From Chelativorans alearensis (GTDB taxonomy: Bacteria > Pseudomonadota > Alphaproteobacteria > Rhizobiales > Rhizobiaceae), in NCBI RefSeq assembly GCF_010993735.1, contig NZ_WQNI01000018.1, positions 1 to 64,000 of the forward strand: a stretch of DNA of 64,000 nucleotides, given 5' to 3'. Made by a program: the position numbers and the translations under genes. Below are positions 18,378 to 28,541 of the stretch, in pieces. The notes under the pieces were generated by a model that worked only from the letters and a program-made list of their open reading frames with translations, made no database searches and had not been told where the DNA came from. Numbering within the stretch: position 1 is the first letter of the stretch; the number at the start of each line of letters is the position of its first letter.

Positions 18378-18412
18378 AAAATGCCCGCCAGGGGTGGCGG
18401 GCAGTTTTTTCG
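18378..18412. terminator. Bidirectional terminator between DUF1203 gene and ald
   Basis: TGCCCGCC (18382-18389) pairs with GGCGGGCA (18396-18403), with an A-run before and TTTTTT after. It works as an intrinsic terminator on both strands for the two convergent genes. Confidence 0.9.
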
Positions 18413-18430
18413 GGAGGAAAGGCGGCAGGC

Positions 18431-19546
18431 TCAAGCGGCCAGCGCGGCCTTCGGCTCGGCCATCTCGTAGCCCAGCGCCTCGGCCACCGCGCGATTGGTG
18501 ATGCGGCCCTTGTGGACGTTGAGGCCGCCCCGCAGGTTGGGGTCGTCGGCGAGCGCCTTCAGGCCCCTGTCGGCGAGTTGCAGGCCGTAATGGAGCGTGG
18601 CGTTGTTGAGGGCGTGGGCCGAGGTGACGGGGACCGCTCCCGGCATGTTGGCAACGCAGTAGTGGATGATGCCGTCCACCGCGTAGGTGGGGTCGGAATG
18701 GGTGGTCGGATGCGAGGTCTCGAAGCAGCCGCCCTGGTCGATGGCGACGTCGACGAGCACGGCGCCGGGTTTCATGCCCGACAGCATCTCGCGGGTGACG
18801 AGCTTGGGTGCCGCGGCACCCGGAATGAGCACGGCGCCGACGATCACGTCGGAGGAGAAGCATTCCTCTTCCAGCGCCTCGACGGTGGAATAGCGTGTAT
18901 GCACGCGCCCGGCAAAGATGTCGTCGAGCTGGCGCAGGCGCGGGATGGAGCGGTCGATGATGGTGACGTCGGCTCCCAGTCCCACCGCCATCTTGGCGGC
19001 GTTGAGGCCGACGACGCCGCCGCCGATGATGGCGACCTTGCCCGGCAGGACGCCCGGCACGCCGCCCAGGAGGACGCCGCGCCCGCCATTCGCCTTCTGA
19101 AGTGCGGTAGCGCCGGCCTGGATGGCGAGCCGCCCGGCGACCTCGGACATCGGCGCCAGGAGCGGCAGGCCGCCGCGCTCGTCCGTCACCGTCTCATAAG
19201 CGATGGCGCTCACGCCCGATGCGACCAGCCCCTTGGTCTGCTCCGGGTCCGGGGCGAGATGCAGATAGGTGTATAGGATCTGGTCCTCGCGCAGCTGCAC
19301 CCATTCGGAAGCCTGCGGCTCCTTGACCTTCACGATCATGTCCGCCCTGGCAAAAACCTCGTCGGCGGTCTTGGCGATCGCGGCGCCGGCTGCACGGTAA
19401 GCATTGTCGTCGGCGCCGATGCCAGCACCGGCGCCCGTCTCCACCAGCACGTCATGGCCATGCGCCACGTATTCGCGCACCGAGCCGGGGGTGAGGCCCA
19501 CGCGGTACTCGTGGTTCTTGATTTCCTTGGGGCATCCGACGCGCAT
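18431..19546 (-). CDS. ald: Alanine dehydrogenase
   Basis: 371 residues from [20 protein letters not shown] (start at 19546); 13 extra upstream codons are open but not typical. The family N-terminus, the pyruvate-binding KVKEPQ segment and the NAD-binding [20 protein letters not shown] are all seen. It converts L-alanine to pyruvate and ammonia with NAD+ in the cytosol. An Lrp-type regulator is divergent from it, the common arrangement of ald with AldR. Confidence 0.94.
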   Translation of the reverse strand: MRVGCPKEIKNHEYRVGLTPGSVREYVAHGHDVLVETGAGAGIGADDNAYRAAGAAIAKTADEVFARADMIVKVKEPQASEWVQLREDQILYTYLHLAPDPEQTKGLVASGVSAIAYETVTDERGGLPLLAPMSEVAGRLAIQAGATALQKANGGRGVLLGGVPGVLPGKVAIIGGGVVGLNAAKMAVGLGADVTIIDRSIPRLRQLDDIFAGRVHTRYSTVEALEEECFSSDVIVGAVLIPGAAAPKLVTREMLSGMKPGAVLVDVAIDQGGCFETSHPTTHSDPTYAVDGIIHYCVANMPGAVPVTSAHALNNATLHYGLQLADRGLKALADDPNLRGGLNVHKGRITNRAVAEALGYEMAEPKAALAA

Positions 19547-19674
19547 TTCGAGCGATCTCCAGCATGTGACGGGTTCGATACGCAAAGGTATCGCAAGTAG
19601 CCCCGCACGTCCTTGCGAAGTGGTTTGCCTTGTCGGCCCGCTTTCGTTATTTCTTGCGTAAAATATAGGTATCG

Positions 19675-20166
19675 ATGGAGAAAATACGAAGGATGCCGCT
19701 CGACAGGATTGATATTGCCATTCTCGACACGCTCCAGCAGGACGGCCGCATTTCCAATGCAGCGCTTGCGGAAAAGGTGGGGCTTTCGCAATCGGCCTGC
19801 TCGCGCCGGCTCGACAATCTGGAGAAAACGGGCGTCATACGAGGCTATCACGCCCAGCTTTCCAACGCCGCATTAGGACATCGAATGACGGTGATCGTGC
19901 ACATCTCGCTCACCGGCCAGTTCGAGAAGACGCTGACCGAGTTCGAGGCGGCGGTGAAGCGCTGCCCCAACATCCTGTCCTGCCACCTGATGTCGGGTGA
20001 ATACGATTACATCCTGAGGATCGCCGCACGCGACCTGGAGGACTACGAGCGCATCCACAAGGAATGGCTGACGGGGATGCCGCACGTCATCAAGATCAAT
20101 TCCTCCTTCGCGCTGCGCGAGGTGATCGACCGCACGGCGATCGGCATCCGGCCGGAAATGGCTTGA
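19675..20166 (+). CDS. aldR: Lrp/AsnC family transcriptional regulator (probable ald regulator)
   Basis: 163 residues: N-terminal winged HTH ([20 protein letters not shown], then [20 protein letters not shown]) and a C-terminal RAM ligand-binding domain with the GEYDYILRI motif. It is divergent from ald across 128 bases, so it probably controls ald in response to alanine. ATG 19675 is used; the ATG at 19693 (MPLDRID) is a plausible shorter start. Confidence 0.85.
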   Translation: MEKIRRMPLDRIDIAILDTLQQDGRISNAALAEKVGLSQSACSRRLDNLEKTGVIRGYHAQLSNAALGHRMTVIVHISLTGQFEKTLTEFEAAVKRCPNILSCHLMSGEYDYILRIAARDLEDYERIHKEWLTGMPHVIKINSSFALREVIDRTAIGIRPEMA

Positions 20167-20182
20167 TGTTCGAGCCCTGCTG

Positions 20183-21520
20183 TCAGTCGGCCGGCAGGCC
20201 GGCTATCCCGTCTGGCAGCTTTTGCGGCTGTTTCATGATGATCTCGCGGTGCGGGTAGGGGATCTGGACGCCGTTTTCCTTGAAGGCGTCCCATAGAGCC
20301 AGGAACACCTTGCCGCGGATATTGGTCAGTCCCTGCTGTGGATCGCGGATCCAGAACCGCAGCACGAAATCGAGGGACGAATCGCCGAAGCCGGTGAGCC
20401 AGCAGACCGGGCGGCGGCTCTCTTCCACACGGCCGACACCCGCTGCGGCCTCGATCGCCAGTTCGATGACCTTGTGCGGGTCGGCGTCATAGGAGACGCC
20501 GAATTCCACGTCGAGACGAACCAGCTCGTCCGAGAACGACCAGTTGATCACCCGCTCGGTGATGAAATCCTCGTTGGGAATGAGGTATTCGCGCCCGTCG
20601 CGCGTTATCACGGAAACGAAACGCGCCCGCAGTTCGCGGATCCAGCCGAATGTCTCACCGAGCGAGATCGTGTCGCCCGGCTTGATCGACTTGTCGAGCA
20701 GGATGATGATGCCGGAAATGAAATTGGAGACCACCTTCTGCAGGCCGAAGCCGAGCCCGAGGCCGACGGCGCCGGAAAAGACGGTAAGGGCGGTAAGGTC
20801 GATGCCGACGGTGGAAAGGGCGACGGCGCCGGCGATCAGGATCACGCCGATCTTGGCGACCTTGCCGACCAAGACGCGGATCGATGGCGTAAGGTCCGTC
20901 GTCTGCTGCACCCTTTCGTCGAGAAAATTGCCGGCAAGCACTGAGATCCACAGTGCAGCCGCCAGCACCAGCAGCGATTTCAGGACAACCAGTGCCGACA
21001 GCCTGAAGTCGCCCAGGGGGAGGGCGAGCGAATCGAGAAGGGCCGCGATCGGCTGGTCGAGGCCGAGGATGACCAGCGCGGCATAGACCCACACCAACCA
21101 AGCGACAATGCGCGCGGCGAGCCTGTTGCGGATGACGCGCGACAGAACGGAGGCAGCGATCCAGGCCGCGGAGAGCGACAGCACCACCGCGATCAGCCAG
21201 CTGCGGCTCGGCCAGGTGACGGCGCGCATGACCGACAGAGCCAGGAACAGGAGCGCCGCGAAGATGATCCAGTCCGTCTGCTGGATAAGCGCTACCGCGA
21301 TGCGCATGAAGCCCCGGTGGCCGTGGATCTGGCGTGCCCGGTCCTCCAGCCTCGGCACGACCCTGCGCGACAGGAACTTGGCGCCCGAAAAGACGATCAG
21401 GATGATGACAAGCTGATAGGCGAACCAGGGTTCGGTTACCTGGTTGAAACCTTGCTCCAGCAGGCCGAGGAGCGAATTCGCAAGCCCGCCCAGATCGGGA
21501 GCCTCAACTGGCTGTTCCAT
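20183..21520 (-). CDS. Mechanosensitive ion channel family protein (MscS type)
   Basis: 445 residues from [12 protein letters not shown] (21520); the 22 upstream codons are basic and unlikely. About five N-terminal membrane helices precede the pore-lining TM3-like segment ([20 protein letters not shown]) and the beta domain ([34 protein letters not shown]). It acts in osmotic downshock or membrane-tension responses at the inner membrane. The end overlaps no neighbour; it converges with the Lrp-type gene with a 16-base gap. Confidence 0.9.
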   Translation of the reverse strand: MEQPVEAPDLGGLANSLLGLLEQGFNQVTEPWFAYQLVIILIVFSGAKFLSRRVVPRLEDRARQIHGHRGFMRIAVALIQQTDWIIFAALLFLALSVMRAVTWPSRSWLIAVVLSLSAAWIAASVLSRVIRNRLAARIVAWLVWVYAALVILGLDQPIAALLDSLALPLGDFRLSALVVLKSLLVLAAALWISVLAGNFLDERVQQTTDLTPSIRVLVGKVAKIGVILIAGAVALSTVGIDLTALTVFSGAVGLGLGFGLQKVVSNFISGIIILLDKSIKPGDTISLGETFGWIRELRARFVSVITRDGREYLIPNEDFITERVINWSFSDELVRLDVEFGVSYDADPHKVIELAIEAAAGVGRVEESRRPVCWLTGFGDSSLDFVLRFWIRDPQQGLTNIRGKVFLALWDAFKENGVQIPYPHREIIMKQPQKLPDGIAGLPAD

Positions 21521-21701
21521 AACCAACCCCTTGCCTTTTGCGCCCCTCGACCGTCGAATACTAAGGTCACCGCCACGGCCCGACAACTGTGGCGGAAGGG
21601 GCCCGCTTCGTCACGCTGCCGTCACTCGAATTTGCTGGACTGGGCAGGCATTAGGCGCAACACTTCTTCCTTGTTATCAAGGCCTGCCAGAGAGGGAATT
21701 C

Positions 21702-23678
21702 ATGTCCGCGACGCACCATCCCATTTCCCGCCGTTCCTTCCTTGCCGGAGCCGGAGCGACGGGTGCGCTGATCGCTCTTCACCCCTTCTCCGCGCGGGCG
21801 GCCGCCAATCAGGCGCACCTGCGCATCATGGAGACGACGGACCTGCACGTGCACGTCTTCCCCTACGACTATTACGCCGACAAGCCCAATGACACGATGG
21901 GACTGGCCCGCACGGCGACGATCATGGACCAGATTCGCGCCGAGGCGACCAATGCGATGCTGATCGACAACGGCGATTTTCTCCAGGGCAACCCGATGGG
22001 CGACTACGTCGCCTACGAGCGCGGCATGAAGGAGGGCGACGTCCACCCGATCATCAAGGCCATGAACACGCTCGGCTACGACTGCTCCACCCTCGGCAAC
22101 CACGAATTCAACTACGGCCTCGACTTCATGTTCAAGGTGCTGGCCGGCGCCAATTTCCCGTTCGTCTGCGCCAACCTGACCAAGGGCGGGCTTGCCGCCA
22201 ACGCGCGCGACGACGAGCTTTTCCTCAAACCCTACATCATCCTCGACAAGACGCTTACGGACGGAGCGGGGGAAGAGCATCCCATCCGCGTCGGTCTCAT
22301 CGGCTTCGTGCCGCCGCAGATCATGACCTGGGATTCGAGGCACCTCACCGGCAAGGCGATGACGCGCGACATCGTCAGGTCCGCCGAGGCCTGGGTGCCG
22401 CAGATGAAGGAGGAGGGCGCGGACATCGTCATCGCGCTTTCGCACTCCGGCGTCGGCCCGGCGCAATACGAGGAGAACCTTGAGAATGCCTCGCTGCTGG
22501 TGGCCGGCGTCGATGGCATCGACGCGGTTGTGACCGGTCATAGCCATCTCGATTTTCCGGGATCGAAGTTCGACGGCGTTGAAGGGGTGGACAATGCCAA
22601 GGGCCTGATCGGCGGCAAGCCCGGCGTGATGGGCGGCTTCTGGGGCTCGCATCTCGGGCTTATCGACCTGATGCTCGAGCGCGACGGCAATGCCTGGCGG
22701 GTCATCGGCTCCACCAGCGAGGCGCGGCCCATCTTCAATCGCGTCGAGCGGGCGGTCGAGCCGACGGTGGAGAGCAAGGCGGACGTGGAAGAGGCGGTGC
22801 GCGAAGACCATCAGGCGACGCTCACCTACGTGCGCACGCCCGTCGGCAAGACGTCCGCGCCGCTGCATTCCTATTTCGCGCTCGTTGCCGACGACCCGTC
22901 GGTGCAGATCGTCTCGAAGGCGCAAGTCTGGTATATCAAGGACATGCTGAAGGACACGGAGTACAAGGATATTCCCGTGCTTTCGGCGGCCGCCCCCTTC
23001 AAGGCGGGCGGGCGCGGCGGTCCCGACTACTATACCGACGTTCCGGCGGGCGACGTGGCCATCAAGCACGTGGCCGACCTCTACCTTTATCCCAACACCG
23101 TACAGGCGGTGCTCGTCACCGGGGCGGATGTGAGGGAATGGCTGGAGCGGTCGGCCGGCATCTTCAACCAAGTCGAGCCGGGCAAGGCGGACCAGCCGCT
23201 GTTGAACACGGCCTTCCCTTCCTACAATTTCGACGTGATCGACGGTGTGACCTATGCGATCGATCTCAGCCAGCCGTCGCGCTATTCATCGGACGGGGAG
23301 CTGATCAATCCCGACGCCCACCGTATAACGGACCTGATGTTCGACGGTGAACCCATTGACCCGGAACAGAAATTCGTCGTCGCCTCCAACAACTACCGCG
23401 CCGGCGGCGGCGGCAACTTTCCCGGCATCGGGCCGGACAAGCTGATCTTCGAGGCGCCCGACACCAACCGCGACGTGATCGTGCGCTACATCATCGAAGA
23501 AGGCACCATCAACCCGTCAGCCGACGCCAACTGGCGTTTTGCGCCGCTGGAGAACACGTCGGTTCTGTTCGAAACCGGGCCGAAGGGCGCCGAGTTCGCG
23601 GCCGACGTGGAAGGGGTTTCGATCGAGCCGGCGGGTGAGGGGCAGGAGGGCTTCGCACTCTACCGCATCGCCCTATGA
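21702..23678 (+). CDS. cpdB: 2',3'-cyclic-nucleotide 2'-phosphodiesterase / 3'-nucleotidase (CpdB-like), Tat-exported
   Basis: 658 residues from ATG 21702, 5 bases after AGAGGGAA. A twin-arginine signal ([18 protein letters not shown]) directs it to the periplasm. The metallophosphatase domain shows [31 protein letters not shown] and TGHSHLDF. A 5'-nucleotidase C-terminal domain follows from about residue 400, with [15 protein letters not shown]. It releases nucleosides and phosphate from external nucleotides. It is divergent from the mechanosensitive channel gene. UshA-type 5'-nucleotidase is less likely. Confidence 0.88.
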   Translation: MSATHHPISRRSFLAGAGATGALIALHPFSARAAANQAHLRIMETTDLHVHVFPYDYYADKPNDTMGLARTATIMDQIRAEATNAMLIDNGDFLQGNPMGDYVAYERGMKEGDVHPIIKAMNTLGYDCSTLGNHEFNYGLDFMFKVLAGANFPFVCANLTKGGLAANARDDELFLKPYIILDKTLTDGAGEEHPIRVGLIGFVPPQIMTWDSRHLTGKAMTRDIVRSAEAWVPQMKEEGADIVIALSHSGVGPAQYEENLENASLLVAGVDGIDAVVTGHSHLDFPGSKFDGVEGVDNAKGLIGGKPGVMGGFWGSHLGLIDLMLERDGNAWRVIGSTSEARPIFNRVERAVEPTVESKADVEEAVREDHQATLTYVRTPVGKTSAPLHSYFALVADDPSVQIVSKAQVWYIKDMLKDTEYKDIPVLSAAAPFKAGGRGGPDYYTDVPAGDVAIKHVADLYLYPNTVQAVLVTGADVREWLERSAGIFNQVEPGKADQPLLNTAFPSYNFDVIDGVTYAIDLSQPSRYSSDGELINPDAHRITDLMFDGEPIDPEQKFVVASNNYRAGGGGNFPGIGPDKLIFEAPDTNRDVIVRYIIEEGTINPSADANWRFAPLENTSVLFETGPKGAEFAADVEGVSIEPAGEGQEGFALYRIAL

Positions 23679-23772
23679 GCGGTGGGGTGAGCGGCGGGCG
23701 CGGCAGCGCGGCACATTGACAACCTCCCCTCCGGCGCACGAGTCCTGCAGGTGAGAAAGCCGGAGGCCGCCC

Positions 23773-24096
23773 GTGATTCGCCACATCGTTTTTTTCAGTG
23801 CCCGAAAGCGCGAGGACGTCGAGCGCATCGCCGAGGAACTGGGTATGCTGGGGCAGATCCCGCATTCGGATTTCTTCGAGATAGGCATCAACCGCAAGGT
23901 CGATCAGCTTGGCGGGGAGGTCGACGTGGTGGTCTATGGCGAGTTCCGCGACGAGGCGGCGCTCGCCGCCTACAAGGCGCACCCCATCTATGCCGAGTGC
24001 ATCACCAAGGTGCGCCCGCTGAGGGAGATGCGGCTGGCCGCGGACTTCGTTTCCAAGGCCGGTGCCGCCGGTTCGGGCGGCCGGAAAGGGCGTTGA
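23773..24096 (+). CDS. Dabb family (stress-responsive alpha/beta barrel) protein
   Basis: 107 residues from GTG 23773. IRHIVFFSARK at the N-terminus and the segment VVVYGEFRDEAALAAYKAHPIYAE fit the Dabb domain of small dimeric alpha/beta barrel proteins. The function is not known. The C-terminus (KAGAAGSGGRKGR) is disordered. No operon partner is apparent. Confidence 0.7.
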   Translation: MIRHIVFFSARKREDVERIAEELGMLGQIPHSDFFEIGINRKVDQLGGEVDVVVYGEFRDEAALAAYKAHPIYAECITKVRPLREMRLAADFVSKAGAAGSGGRKGR

Positions 24097-24126
24097 AGCG
24101 TCCGGCCTGGCGCGGCATGGCAACGC

Positions 24127-24229
24127 CAGACCGTTCATCTTTTCATGGAACCGATGAGCGGGTCCAACTCTTTAGTTTTGTTGCAATTCCGGACGAAAAC
24201 CGGTGTCCGCTTTCCCGGAATCGCTCTGG
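24127..24229. repeat. RIME-like double palindrome, copy 2 (reverse orientation)
   Basis: Read on the minus strand it starts AGAGCGATTCC and has the ACCGGTTTTCG and GGAATTGC pieces of the other copies, followed by a second palindrome (GCTCATCGG, ATGAACG). It lies between the Dabb gene and tRNA-Asn. Confidence 0.8.
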
Positions 24230-24272
24230 AAACCGTGCAATTCCGGTATTTCAACGTCGGTAAAGGAGAAAA

Positions 24273-24347
24273 TGGCTCCCCGGGCCGGATTCGAACCAGC
24301 GACCAACCGGTTAACAGCCGGTTGCTCTACCGCTGAGCTACCGGGGA
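24273..24347 (-). tRNA. tRNA-Asn (anticodon GTT)
   Basis: On the minus strand a 7-bp acceptor stem (TCCCCGG with CCGGGGA), a D-arm (GCTCAGCGGTAGAGC), the anticodon loop with GTT (CTGTTAAC), a T-arm with GGTTCGAATCC, and an encoded CCA (TGG at 24273-24275 on the plus strand) are all present. The length is 75 bases. Confidence 0.95.
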
Positions 24348-24465
24348 ATGCCTGTGCTCTGGCGCGTGGCTATAGCAAAGAGCTTTCACTTTTGCAAAGC
24401 GCCATCGGCGACTTTTTTCCACTATTTTCGAGGGCGGCCTCGCATTCGCCGCTGCATGGCCACAT

Positions 24466-24831
24466 ATGGGGGAACGCCGGACGGGCGGCAAGAGGGAACC
24501 CGGGCGGGAGGAGGCTGAATGGAATGGACAACGCAAGCCAATGCAACAGCACAACACCTCGCCGCAAGACGCTGACGATGATCGGCGCAGGAAAAAGCGG
24601 CCGCACGTCTCCATAGCCGGGCGGCGCCTGCCTATCCCGCATTCCCGTCCGGCGCGGCTCTTGAGCGGCGGTGTGCTGGTCCTGCTCGGCATTTTCGGCT
24701 TCCTGCCGGTTCTCGGCTTCTGGATGATCCCCGTGGGCCTGCTTATCCTTTCCTACGACCTGGCCGCTATCAGACGGTGGCGGCGGCGCCTCGAGGTCTG
24801 GTGGCACCGGCGAAAGGGAAGGCGGGACTGA
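24466..24831 (+). CDS. Small membrane protein, possibly PGPGW-like
   Basis: Up to 121 residues from ATG 24466; ATG 24541 (MQQHNTSPQDADDD) gives 96 residues. A basic hydrophilic N-terminus is followed by a hydrophobic hairpin (about residues 65-95, VLVLLGIFGFLPVLGFW and MIPVGLLILSYDLA) and a strongly basic tail of Arg and Trp. This resembles small PGPGW-type transmembrane proteins, but the Pro-Gly-Pro-Gly-Trp box is not exact. It stands alone between the tRNA genes. Confidence 0.55.
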   Translation: MGERRTGGKREPGREEAEWNGQRKPMQQHNTSPQDADDDRRRKKRPHVSIAGRRLPIPHSRPARLLSGGVLVLLGIFGFLPVLGFWMIPVGLLILSYDLAAIRRWRRRLEVWWHRRKGRRD

Positions 24832-25028
24832 CGGGCGCCGCGGCCGGATGCGATCACCGTCAACGACAATCGCCTGGCGTGTTCCCATTCTGCCGTCCCG
24901 ATACTACATGAAGCGCGGGGGAAGGCGCTTGCCGAAGATGCGCAGGAAACCGTCAGTAATCACATATGTCGGCTTGACGCGAATTTCGGCGCCACCTATT
25001 GAACCTCCTCGCCGCTCATGGGCGGCAT

Positions 25029-25102
25029 GGCCTCGTGGCGGAGTGGTTACGCAGAGGACTGCAAATCCTTGCACCCCGGTTCGATTCCGGGCGAGGCCTC
25101 CA
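25029..25102 (+). tRNA. tRNA-Cys (anticodon GCA)
   Basis: The acceptor stem is GGCCTCG with CGAGGCC, the D-arm TGGCGGAGTGGTTACGCA, the anticodon loop ACTGCAAAT carries GCA, the T-arm is GGTTCGATTCC, and CCA is encoded at 25100-25102. The length is 74 bases. Confidence 0.95.
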
Positions 25103-25187
25103 GTTTTGACACCGACGGTGCGGCAGCGGCCCGCACTTTGAGGGGAAAGGGTGCGCGCCCGGCGCGCCGGAGACGGGAACGAGGGTG

Positions 25188-25862
25188 ATGAACGCCGATT
25201 TTTCCGTGCAGCGCGCCAAGATGATCGAGGGCCAGCTTCGCACGCGCGACGTGACCAACGTGCCGCTTCTTGAGGCGTTTCGCGAAACGCCCCGCGAGGC
25301 CTTCGTGCCCAGCCGGCGCCGCAGTCTTGCCTATATCGACGAGGATTTGGAAGTTTCGGCGGCCACCGAGGGTCAACCGGCGCGCTACCTCATGGAGCCG
25401 GCGCAGTTCGCACGGCTGGTGCAGCTTGCCGGCGTGAAGCCATCGGATCTCGTTCTCGATATCGGTTGCGCGACGGGCTACTCGACCGCCATCATCTCCC
25501 GGATCTCGAGCTTCGTTGTGGCGCTGGAGTGCGATCCGGCCCTGGCCGAGACCGCCGCCTCCACCCTTGCCGAGCTCGACTGCGTCAACGTTACGGTCGT
25601 CACCGGCCCGCTGGAGAAGGGGCACCCGAGCGAAGCGCCCTACGACGTGATCTTCATTGGCGGCGCCGTGGAGACCGTGCCCGACGCGATTCTCGACCAG
25701 TTGGGTGAGGGCGGCCGCCTGGTCGCGGTGGTCGGCCACGGCAATGCGGCAAGGGCGCATCTGTTCGTCAAGGAGGACGGGGTATTGTCGTGGCGGGAGG
25801 AGTTCAATGCCGCGGTGAAGCCGCTGCCAGGCTTCGAGCGGGAGAAAGGATTTGTTTTTTGA
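25188..25862 (+). CDS. Protein-L-isoaspartate O-methyltransferase family protein
   Basis: 224 residues from ATG 25188 (GTG 25185 is one codon upstream). The SAM-binding motif I is LVLDIGCATGYSTAI, and the N-terminus (MIEGQLRTRDVTNVPLLEAF, with the conserved REAFVP) is Pcm-like. This group in Rhizobiales lies upstream of tolC and popZ and is distinct from the classical pcm later in the window. It may methylate isoaspartyl residues or be a divergent methyltransferase. Confidence 0.85.
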   Translation: MNADFSVQRAKMIEGQLRTRDVTNVPLLEAFRETPREAFVPSRRRSLAYIDEDLEVSAATEGQPARYLMEPAQFARLVQLAGVKPSDLVLDIGCATGYSTAIISRISSFVVALECDPALAETAASTLAELDCVNVTVVTGPLEKGHPSEAPYDVIFIGGAVETVPDAILDQLGEGGRLVAVVGHGNAARAHLFVKEDGVLSWREEFNAAVKPLPGFEREKGFVF

Positions 25863-26043
25863 GAGGCGGCGTGTTGCGAATGCGCAACGGATTTGATCGG
25901 GCTTATGATGTAACCTCTCGCTCGTAGAACCGGAATCATGCGGCTTGCTCGCGTGCCCGGGGGGTGCTCAAGGCCGCAAAGGCCCAGAAAAACAAGCCGT
26001 ACGGGCACGAGAGGCCCGTGCGAAGCACAATGTGAGGTTGGTC

Positions 26044-27408
26044 GTGCCGTTCTTTCGCCGTTGCTTGCTCCCTGTTCTTGCTGTTTCAGCCCTTGTTCTC
26101 GCTCCCGTTCCGGCCAGCGCCGAGACAATCGAGGGGGCCCTCGCCAAGGCTTACCAGAACAATTCCAGTCTCAATGCCTCGCGCGCCGGCGTCCGCGTGA
26201 CGGACGAGGATGTGGCGATTGCCAAATCGGGTTTGCGGCCGCGCATCTCGGCAACCGGCTCCTTGCAACTGAGGAGCACCGATGGCACGGAAATCCGCAC
26301 CGGTGAGTTCGGCATCAACCTGCAGCAACCGATCTTCGACGGCTTTCAGACGCGCAACAACACCCGCGCGGCGGAAGCCCAGGTGCGCGCCGCCAACGAA
26401 TCGCTGCGCAACGAGGAATTGAACACCCTGTTCGACGCCGCGAGCGCGTACATGGACGTCATCCGCGACCGTCAGATCTCCGTGTTCAGGGCCCGCAACC
26501 TCGAATTTCTGGAAGAGCAGGTGCGCTCGGCGCGCTCGCGTTTCGAAGTGGGCGAGGGCACACGCACCGACGTGGCCCAGGCCGAGGCGAGCCGGCAGGC
26601 CGCCCTGGCGCAACTTTCGGCGGCGCGCGCGCAAGTTGACGCGAGTGCGGCGACCTATCGGGAGCTGGTGGGCGAGGAGCCTGGCACGCTGAAGATGCCG
26701 AGCCCGCTGACGAGGCTTCTGCCGTCGAGCCTGGAGCAGGCGGTGGGGTTGGCGCTCGCGCAGCATCCGGCCATCGTCGCCAGGCAGCATCAGGTGGACG
26801 CGGCGGCTTTCTCGGTGAAGGCGAGGGAAGGCACGCTCCTGCCGAACCTTTCGGCAACGGCGGGTTTGAGCAGGAACTACCAGGATCCGAGCCAGGGACT
26901 GGACGGGGACACCACCTCGGACTCCGCCAGCATCGGACTTACGCTGACCGTGCCCATCTATCAGGGCGGCGAGGCCTCGGCGCGGGTCCGCCAGTCGAAG
27001 GAATCGCTCGGCCAGGCGCGCATCAACGTCGATGTGACCCGTGACACCGTGCGCCAGGCCATCACATCGGCCTGGACCCAGTACCGGGCGGCGGTCGAGA
27101 GCGTGTCGGCCAACCGGGAACTAGTCAATGCCGCGCAGCTCGCACTTAACGGTGTCATCGAGGAGCGGGACGTCGGACAACGCACCACGCTCGATGTGCT
27201 GGACGCCCAGGCCGACGTCATCGACGCGCAGATCGATCTCGTGGAGTCCCAGCGGAACGTGGTGGTGGCGAGCTACGCCATCGTTTCGGCCATGGGGCGG
27301 CTTTCGCCGAGCCAGCTTGGCCTTCAGGTTGCCACCTATCGGCCGGAAGAGCATTACAACGCCGTCAAGGACAAGTGGTTCGGCCTGCGCACGCCGGACG
27401 GGCGGTAA
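26044..27408 (+). CDS. tolC: TolC family outer-membrane efflux protein
   Basis: 454 residues from GTG 26044, with GAGG at 26034-26037; GTG 26032 and TTG 26038 are alternatives. The signal peptide ends at PASAETIEGALAKAYQNN. Two OEP repeats contain heptad-rich helices (VRAANESLRNEELNTLFDAA, then GQARINVDVTRDTVRQAITSAW). It forms the trimeric outer-membrane duct for tripartite efflux or type I secretion. Partner pumps are not in the window. Confidence 0.9.
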   Translation: MPFFRRCLLPVLAVSALVLAPVPASAETIEGALAKAYQNNSSLNASRAGVRVTDEDVAIAKSGLRPRISATGSLQLRSTDGTEIRTGEFGINLQQPIFDGFQTRNNTRAAEAQVRAANESLRNEELNTLFDAASAYMDVIRDRQISVFRARNLEFLEEQVRSARSRFEVGEGTRTDVAQAEASRQAALAQLSAARAQVDASAATYRELVGEEPGTLKMPSPLTRLLPSSLEQAVGLALAQHPAIVARQHQVDAAAFSVKAREGTLLPNLSATAGLSRNYQDPSQGLDGDTTSDSASIGLTLTVPIYQGGEASARVRQSKESLGQARINVDVTRDTVRQAITSAWTQYRAAVESVSANRELVNAAQLALNGVIEERDVGQRTTLDVLDAQADVIDAQIDLVESQRNVVVASYAIVSAMGRLSPSQLGLQVATYRPEEHYNAVKDKWFGLRTPDGR

Positions 27409-27565
27409 TGCGCTCGGGGCAGTCCCGGCAACTCCTGTGTGAAAGAGCCGTAAATCCGCGTTGAGGGATTCTCACCCGCGCAAGCCTTCGTTACCCTTGT
27501 GTGGTGATTCGCAAGGACGTTCTGTCCGCGACAGAGCGGTCGGATGATCGGCGGGGGCAGATAAA

Positions 27566-28210
27566 GTGGCGGAATTATCGGCAATGGCACAGGCAGGCAG
27601 TGCGCAGCGTGAACCCTCGATGGAGGAGATACTGGCGTCGATCCGGCGCATCATCGAGGATGGCGAATCCGGACACAAGGACGCCAAGTCCGAGGCGGAC
27701 GGCAGCCGCGAGGTTGAAGCCTTCCGCGATGAACTGAAGCCGGCCGCCACATCGCAGCCGGAGCCGGTTGCGGAAAAGAAGGTACCGGAAGCGAAGAACG
27801 AAACCGGCCGCGCCTTCGAATGGCTGCAACCGGAAAGCCGAGAGCCGGATGCCACCGCGGCGGACAAGACCGGCGGCGAGGAGCCAAAGGCCGCCGCGTT
27901 GCGTCCGGTCGATACGTCCGGGGCGTCGCAATCGCCAGTGGGCGAGCCTGTGCGGCAAGCAGCGGCGCCTGCCCCCCAGCCTTCCGGAGACAACCGCCCG
28001 GCCATTCTATCGGAAGTGTCCGGCCGCAAGGTCGCGGCCGCCTTCGAGGAGCTCAGCGAGGCCTTCGAGGCAAGCCGCCGCAAGAGCCTTGGCGAGGCCG
28101 CCGAGGAAATGCTGCGCCCGATGCTGCAGGAATGGCTCGACAACAATCTGCCGCAGCTGGTGGAAAGGCTGGTGCGCGAAGAGATCGAGCGCGTGGCCCG
28201 CGGGGCATAG
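27566..28210 (+). CDS. popZ: PopZ-type polar organising protein (DUF2497)
   Basis: 214 residues with the PopZ layout: an N-terminal helix (EPSMEEILASIRRIIEDGE), an acidic, Pro/Ala-rich disordered middle (about 35-145), and a C-terminal helical oligomerisation domain (VAAAFEELSEAFEASR, then MLRPMLQEWLDNNLPQLVER). PopZ forms polar condensates that hold the chromosome-segregation machinery and kinases in alphaproteobacteria. The start is GTG 27566 after GGGGG; ATG 27584 is the shorter option. It lies between tolC and valS, as in relatives. Confidence 0.88.
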   Translation: MAELSAMAQAGSAQREPSMEEILASIRRIIEDGESGHKDAKSEADGSREVEAFRDELKPAATSQPEPVAEKKVPEAKNETGRAFEWLQPESREPDATAADKTGGEEPKAAALRPVDTSGASQSPVGEPVRQAAAPAPQPSGDNRPAILSEVSGRKVAAAFEELSEAFEASRRKSLGEAAEEMLRPMLQEWLDNNLPQLVERLVREEIERVARGA

Positions 28211-28541
28211 GACCGGTCATTCCTTCTTCATCCCGGGCTAGCCTTCTGCCTGTTCCCGGTTGTGGGGCGCGGGTAGTCGGCTTTCGGACGATTGCCAGCG
28301 CTTCTGCGCTGGTGCTCTGATGCAAACAGGTGGTACTGTCTGCCGAGATCGCACCACTACGGCGCCGTGCGTCCTTTCAGACACTACACAAGGGGCGCTG
28401 TAAGCTATTGAAACTGCGCATCGTGCTTTCCGAAACCGATTCCGGCTTTCGGGCCGGTGCCGTAGTCACGGTTGACTTGCCCTGACCCTTCGGCTTTACA
28501 CCGGGCACATATCAATACGCCGGCAAGCGCGGACATCCCTC
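28211..28541. other. 331-base spacer between popZ and valS
   Basis: No gene was seen. A perfect 7-bp hairpin with a TTCT loop lies at 28295-28312. A likely valS promoter is TTGACT (28472-28477), 17 bases, TTTACA (28495-28500). I see no T-box or other riboswitch pattern. Confidence 0.5.
28472..28500 (+). promoter_or_regulatory. Probable valS promoter
   Basis: TTGACT and TTTACA are separated by exactly 17 bases and lie 42 bases upstream of the valS ATG. This fits a housekeeping promoter; no other candidate nearby is as good. Confidence 0.5.

Noticed and set aside
25873-25888. GTTGCG/CGCAAC stem after the first Pcm-like gene as terminator
   Set aside because: A six-base stem with no T-run is too weak to claim.
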